Positions 38,757 through 52,400 of a stretch of DNA of 64,000 nt are shown in pieces. The notes under the pieces are model-generated. The model had not been told where the DNA came from, ran no database searches, and saw nothing but the letters and a program-made list of their open reading frames with translations. Location: contig CM012953.1 in NCBI GenBank assembly GCA_000181795.3, forward strand, positions 8,564,668 through 8,628,667, in the 5' to 3' direction. The position numbers and the translations under genes were made by a program. Every line of letters starts with the position of its first letter. Position 1 is the stretch's first letter. The stretch comes from Trichinella spiralis. Taxonomy: Eukaryota > Nematoda > Enoplea > Trichinellida > Trichinellidae.

Positions 38757-39462
38757 GAGGAAAAAATAATCTTGGAATTTTTTAATGAAATAATTCAATA
38801 AATTGATTTTGAATGCTTGAATTTTTCAACAGTACTTGAAAACAGCGAATACTTTTCATTTATGCATTGTTTTGAATTTGCGCAAGCGGGTGACAGTTGA
38901 AGCAGAGAATTGCTATGCAAAATTGATGAACAGAAAATGCATTTAGAATTACATATCATTTCAGCAATCAGAAGTGAAAAAATTAGTTAATTTTTGAATG
39001 TTTTTGAACATGTAACGTATGTTATAGTCATTCAATTAAATACGAATACTGCGATAGCTATTTTATTTTATGAGTCTATTTGAGTATAGAATGCTAGGTT
39101 TGCAATTCTCTCTGTAAATTGAAATATATTTTTAAGGTTTTTAAACTTATTTTCTTAAATTTTAATATTATAATTTTCATTATTGTATTTTTAACATTAC
39201 AATTAATATTTTTTAAATGCTAACATGTAATATTTAGAAAATGAATACAAAATATTTCTGAAATGAATTCTTGAATGCGCTTTTCAATAGCTGATTTGTA
39301 ATATAAGCAAATTTTCTTTATATTACCGTGATATTTCCAGAAGCATAAATATTTCTGTTTCATTAAAATCAAAGTTTTGATGCAAGTTTTATTTATTTTA
39401 TTTCATTTTATAGAATTTTTTGAAAGTAAAAATAATGGAATTTAGTGATCTATGTATGACTG
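38757..39462. other. Convergent intergenic stretch between ATP5F1B and the cystatin-like gene
   Basis: About 700 bases, AT-rich, holding the 3' ends of two convergent genes. No other gene is seen. Confidence 0.45.
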
Positions 39463-40055
39463 TCAAATAATGGGATCACATACTAGACCATAGTCTTCTG
39501 GTCTTTCATGAAAATGGTAGGTAAGTGTACAATTCAATTTACATCCTGACTCTTCACAATTCTGGTAAACTTCCTTACGTGATATCTAAAATATGAACTG
39601 CAATCATATTATTCATTAGTTGCAAAATATTTTGCAATTATACCTTTGAAGATGTCTCACATTTCGTCAACGTTGCTATGAAGATAATCCTTCCAGTGTA
39701 AGTTACAGGAGTAGTAGCATCAATACCTTCCAAAACCTTGTGGAAATGTGGAAAATGGGCTAGATCTTTAGTATATAGAACAGATTTAAGAAGGGGCAAT
39801 TGCCTTTGTGCAGCAGCCTAAAAAAGGCTCTTTCTCTTTTAATTGCCAGCACACTGAAGCTTCAAAGAGTTTAGCTATTTTACTGTTACTTCTTTGATTA
39901 ACTATATTTTCAAAATAATTTGACTGCTATATTTTAATATCAGTGAAATATTTATGTGCAATAAATTTAATCGTATCATATTGTAAGTTTACCCGCGATT
40001 CTTCAGTATTCGTAAAAAGGCAGGCAATTACTGTAAGAAACAATATCACCAGCAT
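39463..40055 (-). CDS. Small secreted cystatin-like protein
   Basis: Three exons (39993-40055, 39644-39817, 39463-39585), all in phase 0, give 119 residues. Residues 1-18 (MLVILFLTVIACLFTNT) form a signal peptide. The mature part is about 100 residues, the size of one cystatin domain. PVTYTGRIIFIATLTKC occupies the place of the cystatin QxVxG strand-loop and the following beta strand. The later Cys pattern (QNCEESGCKLNCTLTYHF, then a final C five residues from the end) resembles the C-terminal disulphides of type-2 cystatins. If so, it would be a relative of secreted cysteine-protease inhibitors, and two cathepsin B-like genes lie in this window. The inhibitory QxVxG is not intact, so it may not inhibit papain-type enzymes. 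The fold assignment is inferred from length and pattern only. Confidence 0.6.
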
Positions 40056-42293
40056 TGCTTTAGATTATTGCATGCTCTAACCGATGTTTGGAATATATAT
40101 AAAACATATGTTCATCAAATATTACATTGACAAACACAGCAGCTACTAAATTAATAGTAGATATTTTGAAAATAGGCTTAATATAAAATGACCTCATCAA
40201 CTTACGCAAACAAAATGAATTGAAACTGTGTAGTTTATCAATATTGAAATTAACCAAATATTTAACAATTACCTGAATGACAAATGTAAAGTGTTGATAA
40301 ATAAATAAAACTAAAATTACGAAACAACGTTTTTCATTTTTGGGAAGCTAAACAAATGAAAACACCAAATATTGTTTGTTAATAATAGCAAATTTTCAAT
40401 GCTCAATGATCATATCAAAAATAGCAATAATTAAAATCAAAAATATGCTATCACCTTTTCAAAATTATGCAATTTAGAAATAACTTCTATTTATATAATA
40501 TATAACTTGCTTAGCACGTGTATAGCAACGTATAACTTGTTCAGCAACTTAAATCATAAGTTTAACTTTTAAAAACTTTAAACTTCATATAATAATGTAT
40601 CCAAATTGCAATGTAAATGTATTTACTTTTCTCCTTGTAAAATAATTTCAAAAGTAGTTTACAAAATTAGCTTTTTTCAACACAAAATATTTAAATTGTT
40701 ATTGTTGTTGATGTATATGATATATATATTTATTTATATAATTTGTACTACTGAGGTGAAAGAAATGTGATCCAACTGATACTGCTGCTTACTGATAGAC
40801 TGTTATTTTCACAATAACCACGTTTTAGGGTCTATTACTATAAGCATTAATATCATAACAGCAACTAAATGCATCTATCTATTATTAATTTTGAAGTACA
40901 ATCATAAGTTATAACACTCATGGCAGTATGTTGCGTTGTTATTGCTATAAATCTTTATATGCTATTGCTAATAGTTGTGCAATAATGAATTTAGACAATT
41001 CAAAATAAAAAATTAGTATTTTATATTGCATCCATTTTATTTATAAATATGATATAAAAATATGAGCCCAATTTTTGCGATTCACTGTTTTTGTAATTAC
41101 AATGCTGCTGTTGTTCTTTGTGTACTTTAATTTTCATTATCAGCAAAATTAAGCATGTTTTTCTATTTGTAATTCGTAGAATTTCAACGTATTTTTTATT
41201 GTATTTTGATGCAATGTAGATAATGCTGTTTTTCATCAAATTACAATAATTGAACAATAATGTGTGTGTAGATTATTAAATAAACAGCCCAGAAGCAGAA
41301 CTTTGTTGAGTTTTAATTTTTTGGGCTAACATAATGTAGTAGTAGAGCAAAACAGATATTTTGTAACCTTGATAATTAAACAGCAATAAAACTTAACGAA
41401 ATCATGCTTTGTTTAGCAATCACAATAAAATTATCATTCCTATGTTGAAATTCCATTTTCAGATTTTTTATTTCATGTGATTCAATAACGTGATAAATTT
41501 TTAATTTAATAACTTCATGTATTATTTAGCAACATAAATATAAAAGTAAACTACAACAATTTGATTGAATGAATGCACAATTATTGATTTGAAATATATT
41601 AATTTCTAACTTTTAAGCATTTTTGCTTTAAATCTCAACACAGTTCAAGTAGTATTTTTGCTATTTTTAAATTTATTGCGCTTTTTTATTGTAGAGTTTG
41701 TTATTTGTTTTGCAGTAATCGATTGTATAACGATATTACATCTATTTTAATGTGTTTTCATCATGAAAAAACTTCCTTTTTAAATATATAAGTAATTTTA
41801 TCAGATCCAGTTGATAATGCTGATTTCTTCTGTTTAGGAAAATGTTCTACTAAAAATTCAAATATATTTTACGTTGAACAATAATATCTGCAGTAATCTA
41901 TCAGATTGGCACATATCACATGCCTGACAACCTGATCACATGCTACAGTTATACGCTGTTCCAGTACCTGTAATTTTCAAATTTTTTCAAATACACATGA
42001 CGGATGAATGTGATTTTATTAGATATTTTAAAACTTTTCTGTTTCTAAAGTATTTTCATAATATTGGAATGATATAAACAGAAGAACAGATAAAATCCAT
42101 TGCATTTCGCATTAAAATCTCGAAGCATTACAGAGGACAACTATTTTGGCTAAAATTTATTAACAGATGGACAACTTATAACTGAAAACATTCAAGCAAA
42201 CATATAAAATGATAATTATTATATGCTTCAGTAAACATGCATAAAAGAATAATAATAATAAATAAGATCACTGATGCATTGCACATTTATAAT
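40056..42293. other. Gene-free 2.2 kb between the cystatin-like gene and THADA
   Basis: Very AT-rich throughout, with scattered TA/AT runs (for example near 40718-40740). No exon, RNA gene or mobile element can be supported. It holds the cystatin-like gene's upstream region and the 3' flank of THADA. Confidence 0.5.
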
Positions 42294-45200
42294 TTAAACG
42301 TTGGTTGCAATTCCAACCTTACTGAGAAAATCAAAAAAATTGTTTGATACACCGCACATATTCATTATCTTGGCGCAGAAGCTAAATTTAGCAATAACTA
42401 ACAATAGACGATCATTCATTGTTTCTTCATTCTTTTCATATTTCTTAAACCACCAATGAAATACTTCTTTCAATACCACGCAATAAAGATTCCACTGCTC
42501 GCAGGGTTTTCTTCGAACAGCTGATTGTACAACATCTGGTTGATTGTGGTGCATCCGTACAATCATCCGATAGCACCTCTTTAGCACCGTGTAACGCTCA
42601 CGGTAAGTATCAAATCTGGTAGTGAAAGGAATATCAATATCACAATCGCACACAGCTTCTGTTGGCCAAATGAGAAAAGAGTCGACCAAGCGACGTACGA
42701 GAACTGGATGCTGTACATGATCAGCAAGATAATCACCATATATATCAGCGCTTGGTCTGTATTCGTAGATTATTCTTCTTATTGGCAGTGATTTAATTGC
42801 CAATGACAAAACTCGTCTCACACGTTCATCATCATCTTCCAACAGCATCAGAATTATACAATGCAATTCCAAGCCATTTTCCAATGTCGCCAGTTTGTTT
42901 AGCAATGGAAAAATGCCTATTATTAAACTGTGAGCAGCCGCCAAACGCCTGCTAGTTCGTTTAAAATCGTTCGCATATTGCAATACCAAATCTGACCAAG
43001 TCAACCATCCATCTTGTGCATCAAAACTACTGAATTTCATGACACGAGACAGCAGAGGCAAAGCCAACGCCCCTGCTGTGACACCGTATTTTCCAATAGA
43101 ACATTCAAACAAATAGGCTTTTAATTCTGCATCAGTTAAGCCGCTTCTTTGTTGAAACTTTTCAGGCATTCGATTCCAATCAGTCAAAGTTTTCCATCTG
43201 TCAGTTACAGACATGCGCTTCAGTTTAAAGCGCTTTGTTACATACAAAAATGGACGATCAGTAAATGAACCACAATCTGAATAATAAACAGGTGATGAAG
43301 ATTTTGCTTCATCACAATTTTGATCACAAATATCTTCCAAATTTGCATGAACAGCAGCACTATTATCAACAAGGGAAGTGATTGAGTTGTCGTCAGTCAT
43401 GCAAACTGACTTTTCCTCGTGCAATATATATTCTGATTTGGTATCGAAATCGACGTTAACTGAAACGCTTGTCCCATTTGAAACACTTCTGCTAACTGCA
43501 TTTGTCATCTTGGCTTCTGAAGATGCAATTTTGGTAAAATGAGAGAATTCTGGTGGTTCATCATCGCTCAAAGATTCGCTGCACAATACGGTTCTACCAC
43601 CACCGCACGGCTGCGACGTGGCTTCTGTGTTTGCTCGAGGTTTTAAATTCTGCAACGCAGAAATGGCAAAGCTAGGACAAGATGACAACGTATTTGGCGC
43701 CAATTGCCAAAGTAGTTTTACAAGAGCGTCTTTATGACTGCGCGTGATCTGAGCAGTTCTCATTTTTTGCATAATTCTTTTGGCAGATTTTGCTCGGATG
43801 TGAGGGGGGGTCATGTTGGCCAACACTTCTGCAATCATCATCTTCACTTTCCAATTTGGAAAAGTAATCAAATGAGATGCCAAGGCTATTTTTACTAATT
43901 TCACTTGTTCTTCCAGCTTCTTATCTGAAACGGTGTCTACCACATTAATTTTGCGTAAAATGAACAACAGCGGTATAAGACGTAAATCATTAGAATTAGG
44001 CACCGGTGTGTATAGAGTTCTGATAATTTGCTGCCAAATTGAAATAAAGTAAGTGTTGAACTGCTGCAAGCCAATCTTATCCGATTCATGTATAGGGCCA
44101 AACATATTCATAATGAGACCTGAAAGTAAAACTGACCCAGCTTCTTGCATCCAAAACACATGCGCACTGAACAAGCCAATACAAACGCATAGTATTTGCC
44201 TTAGAAAAGGATACAAATCCGAACTTCCAGAGTGCTTTATCAAAAACCCTTTCAAACAATGTACTGCTCTTAACATGACCACATTTACAGTATCACTTTC
44301 AAAGTCGTTATAAATGAGATTAGAAGGAATTTCAATTAATTGATTTATAACATCTGCAAAATGTTCTGCAGGTGCATTTTCAACCACTGCCATGATAAAC
44401 GCTGGATAAGGTCCACCTCGCCTCTGACACTGCACTGAACTTTCATCACAAATCATCTGCATAATCTGAGATGAAAATATTCTAAATGGATTGTTGCCAC
44501 TGCTTTCATATGTTCTGCAGAATTCTTCAAAATATCGCTCTATGATTTTCAACACTGGTGGACAGACTGTAAACGTTGCTACTCGAAAATAAAAACTTCC
44601 TGTTAGTCGACAGATGTTCAGTCTGCTGACTGGAAATTTTGTGCTTAGACAATTCAACAGACGACAGCCACGTTTCACGATCAACAAATAAAAACGTTCA
44701 CGAGCAGATATGAGCAATTTGGCATCTTTAGTATCAGCTGCGTAAGCACCTTCCAAATTTATCAACGATGGTTGTGATCCAGTTGAGCAAATTGCATTGA
44801 TCACTTTGAGCAGGAAAATTTTCAAATGGTTTAATATTTTAGGCACTTTTTTGCCCAAATCACGTTCATTTATTAGCTCAGCAGCTTGTTCGACGTCTTT
44901 AAACACAGCCAAAATATCCGGAGGTAAAAGATTGAGCGGAGATAACAAATAAGATAGCAATTCCTTTCCTAAAACTTTGAGCAAAGGTTTTGATGGCGGA
45001 ATGTAGTAATGTTTGACATAAGTGAAAATAACATGATCAAACGCAACACGTTCATCTAGACAAGGTGCAACTAAGTTTTTATCGTTTTCAAAGTCATTCA
45101 AAGTCGGTAACCATTTTCCAGCCAGAGAGCAAAGTATATTAAGTTGAGAACAAAGCTCAAATGCAAGCTCACTGAAGTATTCGATACAAAACCAAAGATC

Positions 45201-47259
45201 TGATAGCAAACAGTTATTATCATGAATATGAAGAATTACATTCGCAAATGCATTCAATGTATGAGGTCGTTGTTCATCGTTATATAGAGCTTTCTGAAAT
45301 TCGGTCATATTGGCATACAATTTACTTGAAAATTTCATCACATTAGATAGAAAATGCACTGCTACATGCATGCGTTTATGTGATGCTCCAGGATAAAGTT
45401 GTTCCATAACCTTCTTAACGATGCATTTTACAAATGCACTAAACTTTTCATTTACGTCGAACAACGTTGACAAGCCAGTTAAAATTGTACTTTCAACTGT
45501 GAAAATTTCAGTAATGCTAAAAAATTATTTTTTCAACTGATTTTACATAAATTCACAAAAAATAAGTAATTTTGCGTAAAATAATATCAAGTAAGTTGGG
45601 TAGTAGAATAATAATGGACTTTTCTCTGTCTTGAAAAATAATAGACCCAATTTTATATTAGCAAAATCACGTATGACAGCTACACTTACAGCTCTTATGG
45701 CACTTATATGAAAAAAATTTTTAATCTCAAAAATTAATATATTTCATGACGTGAACAGTAAAAACGACAAAATAATTTTCTTCAATATGACAAAAAAATA
45801 ATGAACCTAGCAAATATTTTTGTAAACCGTTTTTACATTAAAATTATGTATCCTGTGTAAAAATCTGCATCATTTAACAACATATGTTTTGAAATTATTT
45901 TAAATGAAAATGTTTAAAATTACATAATATTAAAATATCTTACCTGTATCTTGGAAAATTACTGTAATAAAAGTTCCAAACGTTTTCGGCTAAATCGTCA
46001 TCCCACATGTTTGTTTTGAACAAATTTCCAAATACATTGAAAGCTAGAATTTTTTCCTGGATATCTTCGCTTTCCAGTGCTTCTGTTATCTCTTCAAAAT
46101 AATTATTTCTGATGAAATTTTTATCAAATTGCTTAAATCTCAAAAGTTCGCTCAGCGAAGCAATACATGCCCGACGTAGTCGAGTGCGTCTGGATAAAGA
46201 AATTGCTTTAAGTGGATCCGGGTTTCCAGATATTTCATGTAAATCCACTTCATCAATTACTGAAATGTCGTTCATTTGGGGCTTGCAAGAGAGCAGTTTA
46301 TTGTGCAAAAGTCTTACAAAATCAATTTGTGTTTCTGTCTCACAGTAGCTTAATGAGCGCAGCATAAATGCTGTAGTGCGTGAAGCAGTTTCAGCATCGT
46401 CACTGGAGAGAAGTTGAGCAAGCATTTGCAACCATGGATTATTACCACCTTGATCGTTTAGGTGAAATTTTATGGAATAAACAAGACACAAATAAAAATA
46501 AGAAGCGCTTGCTGCCACACTAATTTTGGACATTGCCAGCTGTATATTATCCGATATCTTGGAAAAATGATCGCTGAAAAATTCTTTTGAACAATGAGGA
46601 GCCAATTCCGCAAGAATGGTGTACTTTCCCCAACAAAATGGTGAAAAACATGTCAGATAGTACAAAAACAGTTCTTCACATTTTTTTGTCGTCTTACGGA
46701 CTATCTTTAATAAATTCAACCAACAGGAAAAAATTTCCTTATTCGTTTCTCGAATCAAATCCGACGGACTCTGCCAAAAGCTTTCTATCACTAGTTTAAT
46801 TTTATCAACTACCTGTTTGCTGATAAAACTGCTAGCAATGCGATTGCGCTTCTTACATCTGTATTCAAACATAGAAACGCTGTACGCTTTTTTCAAGCAG
46901 TTCACAATTGACAACAACTGCAAATAATTATAACGTGTTGCATTGTTGACGACAAACGTGCATAATTGTTCGCACATTCGAGTCACCATATACGGTCCCT
47001 TACGGCCCAATCGACTTAGAAAGAAGGCATCTGGTGTACTGTTAAAAAATCCATTGAGTAAAATTAAAGTATTATCCAACTTGGCCCACGTCAGCAATAA
47101 GCTCAAGTCAGTGTAAGGGCTGCGCAAAGCTGAGATTATGCTTCTGATTTCAGAGTTCTCGACGTCGTCGTTCAAATTTGATTCAGCAATGATCTGTTGC
47201 CAAAGGTGTTGCCTACTTTCTATTTGATCATTGACAATATCTCTTTCGTTCATATTCAT
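42294..47259 (-). CDS. THADA: THADA/Trm732-like HEAT-repeat protein
   Basis: Two large exons (45944-47259 and 42294-45516) joined by a 427-base intron give 1512 residues. The join runs through a GTAAGAT donor and a TTTTTTAG acceptor and keeps phase. The protein is all alpha-helical with no catalytic motif. The block RRGGPYPAFIMAVVE followed by an acidic, hydrophobic stretch corresponds to the DUF2428 hallmark of THADA (human: RRSAGLPF). MNMFGPIHESDKIG and the long C-terminal helical repeats also fit. THADA (yeast Trm732) partners the FTSJ1/Trm7 methyltransferase for 2'-O-methylation of tRNA position 32; the human gene is also linked to thyroid adenoma and energy balance. The length is below human THADA (1953). 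A Ser-rich, acidic insertion around residues 640-790 looks disordered. Having only one intron in about 4.5 kb of CDS is unusual here. Confidence 0.8.
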
Positions 47260-49076
47260 TTCTCAATGGATAAGCAAAAAGCAACAACAAGTGTTTACTC
47301 AAATGCAGTTGTTGGTTCTAAAGTTGGAAAATCTTTATTTTAATTACAACAATATTCTAATACATTTAATATTATTTGAAAATATTTTTATTAAATATAA
47401 ATTAAACAATCGTTTAAGAACTATTGCCTGCATTATTCAGAGTTATATAACTATTTGTAAAAATCAATTAGCATAGTTTGTCCTAAATGTAAAATTACTT
47501 TGCAATTGTTCTCGTTCAAGTACAATGTCTGATGTATAAATGTTGTTTAATGAAAAAGTAAAAATGCTCTAAAAATGTTTATTTGTTTATTACATCTTAA
47601 ACTCTACGAAGTCATGTGTCAACATCTGATTGTTTAGAACTTCATCTGCTCATAGAAATCTAAATCATTAAGAACAATACTAAACTTAAAATTTAAAAGA
47701 GTCAAAAAGAATCACAGCAATATTTTTTAGCTCAAATATTAAAAAGAATTTCCATTTCAAACGAAATTTTCAATTAATAAACTGTTAATATTCCAGTAAT
47801 AGTTCAGTTCATGAAGAGAAAATTTTATATTACCTTAAATTGCATTTGTTTGCTAATGCAGATTTTTATCGCTATATAAAATACAAAATTAACGATATAG
47901 AAATTTGACTGCACAGTTTAAAAAATAAAATTTAGCATCAAACGTTTAAAAATGCAATAATTCAAGAAACTTACCGTCAATGAGAAAATTGAATATGCAT
48001 TCAGCAACAACGTATCACAAATGAAATGTTACAGATAATTGAAATGGCTAATAAAAGACACAAAGCACTGAATGTCAGGTTATTCAAAATTAGAGCAGTG
48101 AATAATTTACATAATGCTTAATAAGTACAGTAGTTTTAGTATGATTTATTGTATTACTCTGACGTACGTCATAATATGACTTAAACGTTCGAGTTAAAAT
48201 TAATAAATGCTAACGAATAAATGAATCACTGAATGTTATTGTAAAAAATTTCAACGTATATACATTGGCTAAATAAAGAATGAACGATAATGAACAAAAT
48301 TATTAAGTTGTATTAAACTTATTAATATTTAAAAGTTTTTTTCCTTCATTTACTTTGAAAAATTATTTAATGTTATACTTTTATGCATAGAAAAAAAAGA
48401 TTTTTAAATAATCACATTTCAAGTACAAAATTATAAGGTTGCCAATTGAATGCAGCAAATTATTCGTGTGAGTAAAGTTGACTTTTAACCTGAAATCTTT
48501 ATTATTGCACATTTAAGTGAGCAATAAAATGCAAGTAATCTAATTTGATGCAACCAACATTTACCAATTAGCTACGCACATTTATTTTATTATTTTTCAA
48601 TTAAAATAAAATTATTAAAACTGCTTATTGTTTTGCCTTTGTTTATGTTTTGTTGAACTTCTTCAGTAAGCATGAAATGTATGTGTGTGTGTGTGTGAAA
48701 TTTGTAATTCGCTTCTGGCCGAATGCACTCATCGCTGCCTAGTTTGACCAGCCTCTTCTGACCCGTAGGCAACGTTTTGTGGACAGCTTTAGAACAAATT
48801 GCGCTTTTGGCGTGATGACCGAACGGCACCGTTTCAGCTTTACCGAATTTTAAACCGACACAACGAATCTGGAGCACGGTCAGCTTCGGTCAGCTAAGCT
48901 GATCGCCATCGGGTGGTCTTGATTTAAGCTTCGCTTTGCACCACTCATTCCACCAACCACAAGCAGGAAGATTTATTGTTCCTCATTTTCATGACCACAT
49001 CCAACTAGAACTACTGATATTACTTCTTTCTTTTTCTCTTGCTTCTTTCCTTTATGCTAGAAGCTTCAGTCCACAT

Positions 49077-49109
<33 letters not shown>

Positions 49110-49110
49110 C
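49077..49110. repeat. CAG/CAA trinucleotide run upstream of the Ig gene
   Basis: A run of mixed CAG and CAA triplets in the probable leader region of the Ig-domain gene. It is open in a plus-strand frame as poly-Gln, but nothing shows it is translated. Confidence 0.8.
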
Positions 49111-49353
49111 TAACTGAGACTGGTGAGCAACTGGCAAGCCGCTGCTGTCGAAAAAAACAAGCCTAACTGACGAAACTCTTTCTGTTCGTCCGTTGGCTAA
49201 AAGTTTTGATTGATGCCACACAGCTGCTCCGCTGCATGATTACTGTACGTAGCTGTTAGCGGCTAGTTTCCGCCAGTTGCAGCTGCGGCAGTTGCACATC
49301 GTTTTTACTGCTGCTGGCACTTGAAAAAGCTGAGCAAAATTTTATTTCACTCA

Positions 49354-49373
49354 TTCAGTCAGTCAGTCAGTCA
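49354..49373. repeat. (AGTC)n short tandem repeat
   Basis: Five tandem AGTC units about 115 bases before the proposed start of the Ig-domain gene. Confidence 0.8.
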
Positions 49374-49488
49374 TTTAGCTCTGTTCAGTCCTGATCGGCA
49401 GTCACTCCACTCACTTGCTCTTACAAAGCTTTCTTCTTCATATTATTATTGTTCTCATTTCTCTTCTTCTGCTTGTGTTGTCGAAATT

Positions 49489-52400
49489 ATGCTATCGTTT
49501 GTTCAGATTTTGATTTTAATTTTAATTTTGCCAATTTCATTTGCTAATCATTCCACTGTCAGAGAACTACTGGCACCTGAGACCAGTAGCGTGTCTTTGT
49601 CTTGTTCACCACTTTTGCAAGAGGAAAATTGCACTCGAGCTTCGTGGTTCCGCGAGGGGCAAGTTATCGGTACTTCTACATCCAACAGCAACTTGGTTCT
49701 TCGATTTGACATGAAAGTACCAGTACCGGATGACCAACCTCAAATTGGCTTACTACAGTTGGTTGGCTTGCGAAAAGGTAGCTTTTCAGGTAGAGAGGTT
49801 GGAGATTGTTGTTCAAGCTTTTCACTTCGTTCCAGGCGACGGCGGTCGGTTCTGGTGCCTTTGCAACGGCACCGTCGGTCAAGTGGCTCGAGTACGGATC
49901 GTTTACTTGGATGAGAGCTTCAAAAATGCCGCTCAATTATTGCAAACCACTGCCGGTCATTCGGTGATTCTGAAGTGTCGCAAGCCAGCCGGCTTTCCAA
50001 TACCAAGCGTACGCTGGGAAAGGGTAAGTCGCAAAGCGTAAACTAACAAAACACAAAAATCTTTCTTCATTTCATCAAATGCCAATATTTGCCTGTTTAA
50101 TTGATGACAATCTGCATGCAGATTTGATTTCTTAATTTTCTTCAAGCATTCATCGATAAATAATTCAACACAATTCTTATTTACTAACAACGTTGGAAAA
50201 TGATGTTTTATGCTTAAAATCATACATATAAGGATTTTAATCAAAAAGTAAAAAAAACTATATCACCTTTTCTTATTACAGTTTTAATTAAAGAATATCG
50301 AAAATGTTTGAATCTACAAACTTTCCTATCTAATGGTTTAATGGTAAATTCGGTGCACTTATATGTAAAACTGCCGACAGATTAGTTTAGCTGGAAAATT
50401 TTATCTGAGGACTGGTGTACAACTAGCATTATTTGATTGAATAAAAAGAGGAAGTAAATGAAATTGAAAATTAAAAAAAGTTGTATTTAAAAGAATTTTT
50501 CATTTTTTAAACATCCTTTATATATATATATATATACATGCATCTTATACAGATGGCAGTGATGGAAAATGATTTTGACAAAAAATTGTCCAATTGAAAA
50601 GTTCATTTTCATTGTGTTAAACATTTACATTTTATTATTACAAGTAGAGAATTTAAAAGTGATTGTAAATTTCTTTTGTCACCCAAACTCTTCAATTTCT
50701 TCTCACTGAATGGAGAAATTGAAAGAACGAACAACACAGGAACAGAAAGCATGTAGTTAGTCACTGGTGAAAGGCCTACTTTTATTCTATCTACTTTTGT
50801 TTAGAAATATCGGTCATGAATATTGTTTGCTTCATTTTATTCGAATATATAAGTTCATAAATAAGAATTGCCTCATTTTATCAATAAAATTATTGTTATA
50901 ATATTATTATTATAAAATAGTATATATATATGTGAAATAAAAAATTAAAGTTTGCATTTGTACATTAAGAAAACATTGATGCTAGTAGAATGATGCTTCT
51001 TATACATCATCATATTTTGAGATGTGATTTTGCAAGAATTGCGAATCATTCGATTTGGAAACTTAATTGATGTTTTCATAAATACATATTGACTAAAATA
51101 ATACACCATAACTACAGCCACTGCTTTAATGCAACTATGCTTTGCGCAAAAGTTTTGAAGAGGATCCACTGCATGCTTGGACTTATTTTTATACGCAAAG
51201 CTCAAGTTGGCTTCAAAACAGCAATCAAGCATTTCGTAGGGCAGATTCAAAAATCCTCTGACAAATTCGTCGTTCGCTATTCAAAATTTGCCCAACAGGA
51301 AATTTCTCAGATGAAAACTAAAAATAAATCAATAACAGAAAATTTCTTGGCATATTTTGATTAGTTATTAGTGATATTTAAACTCTTTTATTGGAAAAAT
51401 ATTGCAATTACATACATTTTAAAACAAAATTTCAAATGAAATGATTCTGATTAAATTTTAAGAAAATTTACTTTTAAGCAAGCATTGTTTTGCTTGAGTT
51501 TTTTGAAATTTAGAAAAAAAAGTAAAACTTTGAAATATCATATGTAAAAATAAATAGCGAAGAACCGTATGTCATGGGGGTGAAATGATCGATAGTTTTT
51601 TTTATAAAAAATTGAAATAAAACACAAAACAGTTTTAAAAAAAGATGTTTAAAATTGCAGATGTTCTGTGCATATTAAAACATTGAAATTTAAATCTCAA
51701 TCAAGTCAACGCGAAACGCATTGATTGAGATTATTGTTGAAGATCAAGATTTAATGGTTTTTAGTTCGCTTCTTGGATTTATTCACTTTTTATAATTAAT
51801 TTGATGAATAACAATAAGAAGAAGATATGCATTTTCAGTTTGAAGAATGTCAAAAAGTAAATAAATACATTTAAAAAGTTGCTTTTTAACCAGCGGCAGT
51901 GAAGATGCTTAGTTTGTTTTTAGCGTTTGTCGGTTGTTTTATTTTTGTTAGCTGAGCTGAAATTAATAAAAGTTTCAAATTCAATCATAAAACACTTTTA
52001 TGTACATTTCGTGTGTATCAGTGTGAAAGTTGAGAACATTCGACATTTTCAACAGCAACTGCGCGAAAATTGAACTTCACAAAGCATGCTTTAAAATAAT
52101 ATTAAAATATTCAGTTTTTGTTTGGTTCAATTTCTTGTTTATTTTATAAATTCTGATGAGTTAGAATTTTTAATTTTTTTTTAGAACGGCGATTTGATAT
52201 TGCCTGATGATCGATTCAGTCTAACATCCCTCGGCGATTTGATGATCACTTCAGCCAGTATATCTGACACGGGCCATTACAAGTGCATCGCTTGGAATGT
52301 GGCAGGCGAACGGAATTTGGTTCATCTTTTAACAGTGTTGCCTGCTTCGTGGCATCCAAAATTGCATTCCCAGTCATCTGCAAAACAGAATTTTGCAACC

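Larger units (their letters stand above)
47260..49488. other. Divergent intergenic stretch between THADA and the Ig-domain gene
   Basis: The left 1.4 kb is AT-rich and featureless. From about 48700 to 49320 the G+C content rises clearly. This part holds a (TG)n run at 48680-48697, a CAG/CAA run at 49077-49110 and an AGTC repeat at 49354-49373. It looks like the promoter and leader of the Ig gene. A minus-strand frame at about 48715-48877 is open and protein-like (GHHAKSAICSKAVHKTLP) but matches nothing I know. Confidence 0.45.

Noticed and set aside
45471-45940. THADA region read as two separate minus-strand genes
   Set aside because: The donor at 45943 and the acceptor at 45517 join the two frames in phase, and the combined protein fits one family.
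49717-49800. Apparent frameshift in the first Ig domain
   Set aside because: Removing a 73-base intron (or 61-base with the earlier acceptor) between ATGAAA and the TTTTCAG acceptor restores the frame and the Cys-Trp-Cys spacing, so no frameshift is needed.
51089-51364. 91-codon open frame in the large intron of the Ig gene
   Set aside because: No similarity recognised; AT-rich codon use matches the intron background.
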